A stretch of 24,423 nt of DNA from a virus. Under the pieces are notes generated by a model that made no database searches, was not told where the DNA came from, and saw only the letters and a list, made by a program, of their open reading frames with translations. The stretch spans positions 1-24,423 of IMG/VR virus record IMGVR_UViG_3300032322_001134, one strand, 5' to 3'. The position numbers were made by a program, and so were the translations under genes. This document shows positions 22,777 to 24,423 of the stretch, piece by piece; position 1 is the first letter of the stretch; every line of letters starts with the position of its first letter.

Positions 22777-23516
22777 TATGCGAAAAAATTGATTAATCCC
22801 TCAATTAGGACATCAGTGTCAACGCCAGTATTAGGATTTGTTACTTTTGTAGAATATGATAACTTAGGCATGGTTTCAAAAAATTTTTCAATCATTTGAA
22901 ATTGTGAACTATCAAGTTGTTCAAGAAACTCAATCCATTCTTTTTCTGTATAATCTGAATAAGACCATGCTTCGTCATCATTATATACTTGATCAATACA
23001 TGAGATCACAGATTTAAAAGCCTTTTCAATTTTTTCAATATTAGTTCCTGCTTTTGAAACTGAAAAATTGTTTTCTACAAATTGTTGCATTGATGGATAT
23101 TTCATTTTCATGGATAATCCACCACCAAGATCAATTAATTCATTATGATCATCAGGAACAACCAATTTTACATCATTAATTTTTACTGTTAATGGAACTT
23201 GAACATTCTCATCATCAGTGCAAGTAACCAAAAGTTCTACACTTTCTCCAACAGATTTACTACGAATATTCAAGAAAAGATATTCAAGCTCAAAACTAGG
23301 AAGATCTTCTACTTTAATTCCACGAGTAAGAACACAAGATTTTAAAACATCTTTTACTGCATTTAAAATATCTTTTTCATTACCACTTTCAAGCGCAATT
23401 AAAAGAATTTTTTCTTCTTTTACAAGAAATGGACGATATTTAATTGTCTTACCAGTAGAAATGAGATCTAATTCAAATGTGGGAGTAACAACTTTAGGTA
23501 ACGGCATAAAATTCAC
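22776..23516 (-). CDS. 26: Baseplate hub protein gp26
   Basis: 246 residues (T4 gp26 is 208). The N-terminus PLPKVVTPTFELDLISTGKT, with RPFLVKEEKILLIALESGNE, ILNAVKDVLKSCV and LPSFELEYLFLNIRSKSVGE, is the recognisable core of the T4 baseplate gp26 family. The middle has paired Cys-Thr strands (LLVTCTDDENVQVPLTV), reminiscent of a small metal-binding or beta domain in related phages. The C-terminal half is helical. gp26 is needed for hub assembly in T4. It opens the tightly coupled run of hub genes. A possible late box (TCTAAATA) lies 11 bases upstream, within the end of the preceding gene. Confidence 0.88.
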   Translation of the reverse strand: MNFMPLPKVVTPTFELDLISTGKTIKYRPFLVKEEKILLIALESGNEKDILNAVKDVLKSCVLTRGIKVEDLPSFELEYLFLNIRSKSVGESVELLVTCTDDENVQVPLTVKINDVKLVVPDDHNELIDLGGGLSMKMKYPSMQQFVENNFSVSKAGTNIEKIEKAFKSVISCIDQVYNDDEAWSYSDYTEKEWIEFLEQLDSSQFQMIEKFFETMPKLSYSTKVTNPNTGVDTDVLIEGLINFFA

Positions 23517-23527
23517 ATCATTGTCTT

Positions 23528-23535
23528 TATTTAGA
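23528..23535 (-). promoter_or_regulatory. Possible late promoter box TCTAAATA
   Basis: The minus strand reads TCTAAATA, 7 of 8 to TATAAATA, overlapping the stop of the gene that ends at 23531 and 11 bases before the gp26 start. The short distance leaves little leader, so this is a weak call. The same octamer is seen on the plus strand at 24349-24356. Confidence 0.3.
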
Positions 23536-24349
23536 ATGGATTTCTAACGTTCTTTCCTGTGTCTGATCTTACAATAACATCTGTATCAAAACTTATAGAT
23601 GTTCTGTCAGTATAATAATAATCATATTTAAATGTAACTGCAGTCTTGATCAATTCAGCATCGCCATATGCTAATGGTGCAGCAACAATATTAATTGGAA
23701 ATGCTCTGATTAAATGATATGTAATACTATTAGAAATTCTAGCAGAACTTCTGTTAATTGGTTTTAATCTGCTGCTTTCTGGAAGCACATCACTACTAAA
23801 TGCAGTAATTTGAATATTACATTTGTAACTAAGAGGGTAATTTAGTTTTTTATACGCTCCAGTATCAGATATTCTTTGTCGAGTACTTGATCCATGTCCA
23901 CCAGATGATATTGTAGTTGGAGAAATATATTCCATCCAAGCATTAAAAACTTCATTTGTGAAATAATCTTTTTGAGAATAATATGTAAGAACAACTTCTG
24001 GAAATCGCCTATAAACAGCATAACTAGATGATACCCCCTGTCTCAATCCATCAACTTGAGAAGTTTGAATTTGAGATCCTGGAAGAACTGCTTCGGAACA
24101 AAACAATGCCAAATAATTTCCTGGATTTTCTGTGGCTTTATTCTCATAAAAATCATGCTGATTAATAAAATTCAGCAAGCTTTTACCACCTTGAGGTATA
24201 GCACTACCAAAATTAATCCAAACATCATAAAGATTATTAAATGCAGGAACAATACCAGATCCTGTTTTATTTGTACTAGATCGATAAAGTTCTGATGTAG
24301 GAAGATAAATCCTATTTTTTGTTACTTCTAAATTACTTTCTCTAGTCAT
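23531..24349 (-). CDS. Baseplate-tail tube junction protein (gp54/gp48/gp19-fold)
   Basis: 272 residues. NLYDVWINFGSAIP, FCSEAVLPGSQIQTSQVDGL, YRRFPEVVLTYYSQKDY and FFNAWMEYISP-like FNAWMEYISP form the pattern of the T4 tail-tube fold, shared by gp19, gp48 and gp54. The length is greater than tube protein gp19 (163) and less than gp54 (320) or gp48 (364). Together with its place at the head of the hub genes this points to the tube initiator gp54 or the cap gp48 rather than the tube itself. The C-terminal part (YKCNIQITAFSSDVLPES; ADPLAYGDAELIKTAV-like segment) carries the last strands. It is divergent from the gp4-like gene, with 29 bases between the starts. No good Shine-Dalgarno is visible. 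The choice between gp54 and gp48 is not settled. Confidence 0.75.
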   Translation of the reverse strand: MTRESNLEVTKNRIYLPTSELYRSSTNKTGSGIVPAFNNLYDVWINFGSAIPQGGKSLLNFINQHDFYENKATENPGNYLALFCSEAVLPGSQIQTSQVDGLRQGVSSSYAVYRRFPEVVLTYYSQKDYFTNEVFNAWMEYISPTTISSGGHGSSTRQRISDTGAYKKLNYPLSYKCNIQITAFSSDVLPESSRLKPINRSSARISNSITYHLIRAFPINIVAAPLAYGDAELIKTAVTFKYDYYYTDRTSISFDTDVIVRSDTGKNVRNPF

Positions 24350-24356
24350 CTAAATA
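24349..24356 (+). promoter_or_regulatory. Possible rightward late box TCTAAATA before gp4
   Basis: The plus strand reads TCTAAATAG, 22 bases before the ATG at 24379. On the other strand the same gap holds TATATAAA (24372-24365), which could serve the leftward gene. Both are imperfect and the gap is only 29 bases, so these are tentative. Confidence 0.3.
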
Positions 24357-24378
24357 GAAGACGTTTATATACTATGTA

Positions 24379-24423
24379 TGAGTTATAAGGGAAAGTTTCG
24401 ACCTTCCAACCCAAGCAAGTATA
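24379..24423 (+). CDS. 4: gp4-like head completion protein, N-terminal 15 codons only
   Basis: The plus strand from the ATG at 24379 reads MSYKGKFRPSNPSKY and runs off the window. The pattern Y-K/S-G-K-F/Y-x-P-x-N-P-x-K-Y is the start of T4 gp4 (head completion, endonuclease-like fold), which acts on the filled head before the tail joins. Only 15 residues are visible, so the call depends on this short but distinctive start. It is divergent from the tube-junction gene. An upstream ATG at 24375 is in another frame and meets a stop after four codons. Confidence 0.65.

Overview
The window looks like part of the virion-structure region of a marine T4-like cyanophage (a myovirus infecting Synechococcus or Prochlorococcus). 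The DNA is AT-rich, genes are packed with start/stop overlaps, and the baseplate-hub genes appear in T4-like form (gp26, gp51, gp27, gp5). TATAAATA-type late boxes sit in front of many genes. The fibre proteins are built from the V/I-T-A-T-S-F and GNVTG repeats common in cyanophage tail fibres. A small protein ending in a CP12-like motif also points to a cyanobacterial host. All family assignments come from reading motifs; no database search was run.

Layout, read from the right because most genes lie on the minus strand. At 24379 the first 15 codons of a plus-strand gene resembling head-completion protein gp4 run off the window. Divergent from it, a tightly coupled hub operon runs from 24349 down to 14089. 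It encodes a tube-initiator-like protein (gp54/gp48/gp19 fold), gp26, a gp51-like protein and a protein with an internal lambda-type lysozyme domain. Next come a Gly-zipper, tandem-repeat protein, gp27, the small CP12-like-tail protein and an OB-fold gp5 without a lysozyme domain. The unit ends with a separately encoded beta-helical needle, an S74 self-cleaving chaperone protein and a 77-residue protein. The last three hub genes and the two large proteins together suggest that the functions of T4 gp5 are redistributed over several polypeptides.

Between 11.8 and 14.1 kb lies an accessory islet. It has a near-consensus sigma70 promoter (TTGACA, 17 bp, TATGAT) and two small genes, one a 47-residue putative zinc-binding protein. 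Three tRNA genes follow (Ile-UAU, Ile-GAU, Leu-UAA), then a protein made of three repeats, and a hairpin plus T-run terminator. The terminator lies inside the 3' end of a convergent plus-strand coiled-coil gene. The islet therefore looks able to be transcribed early, by host polymerase, although it is embedded in late genes.

From 11.8 kb down to 1, minus-strand genes encode large receptor-contact or fibre proteins. One is a 1819-residue beta-helix protein with a tail-collar C-terminus and eight His-x-His motifs. A 677-residue paralogous protein, two small structural proteins and two fibres with a shared 61-residue C-terminal domain follow, and the last fibre is cut by the window edge. Most of these units have their own late box, placed at the stop codon of the preceding gene. 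At 11820-11856 two perfect TATAAATA boxes face each other. No stretch longer than 300 bases is free of genes.
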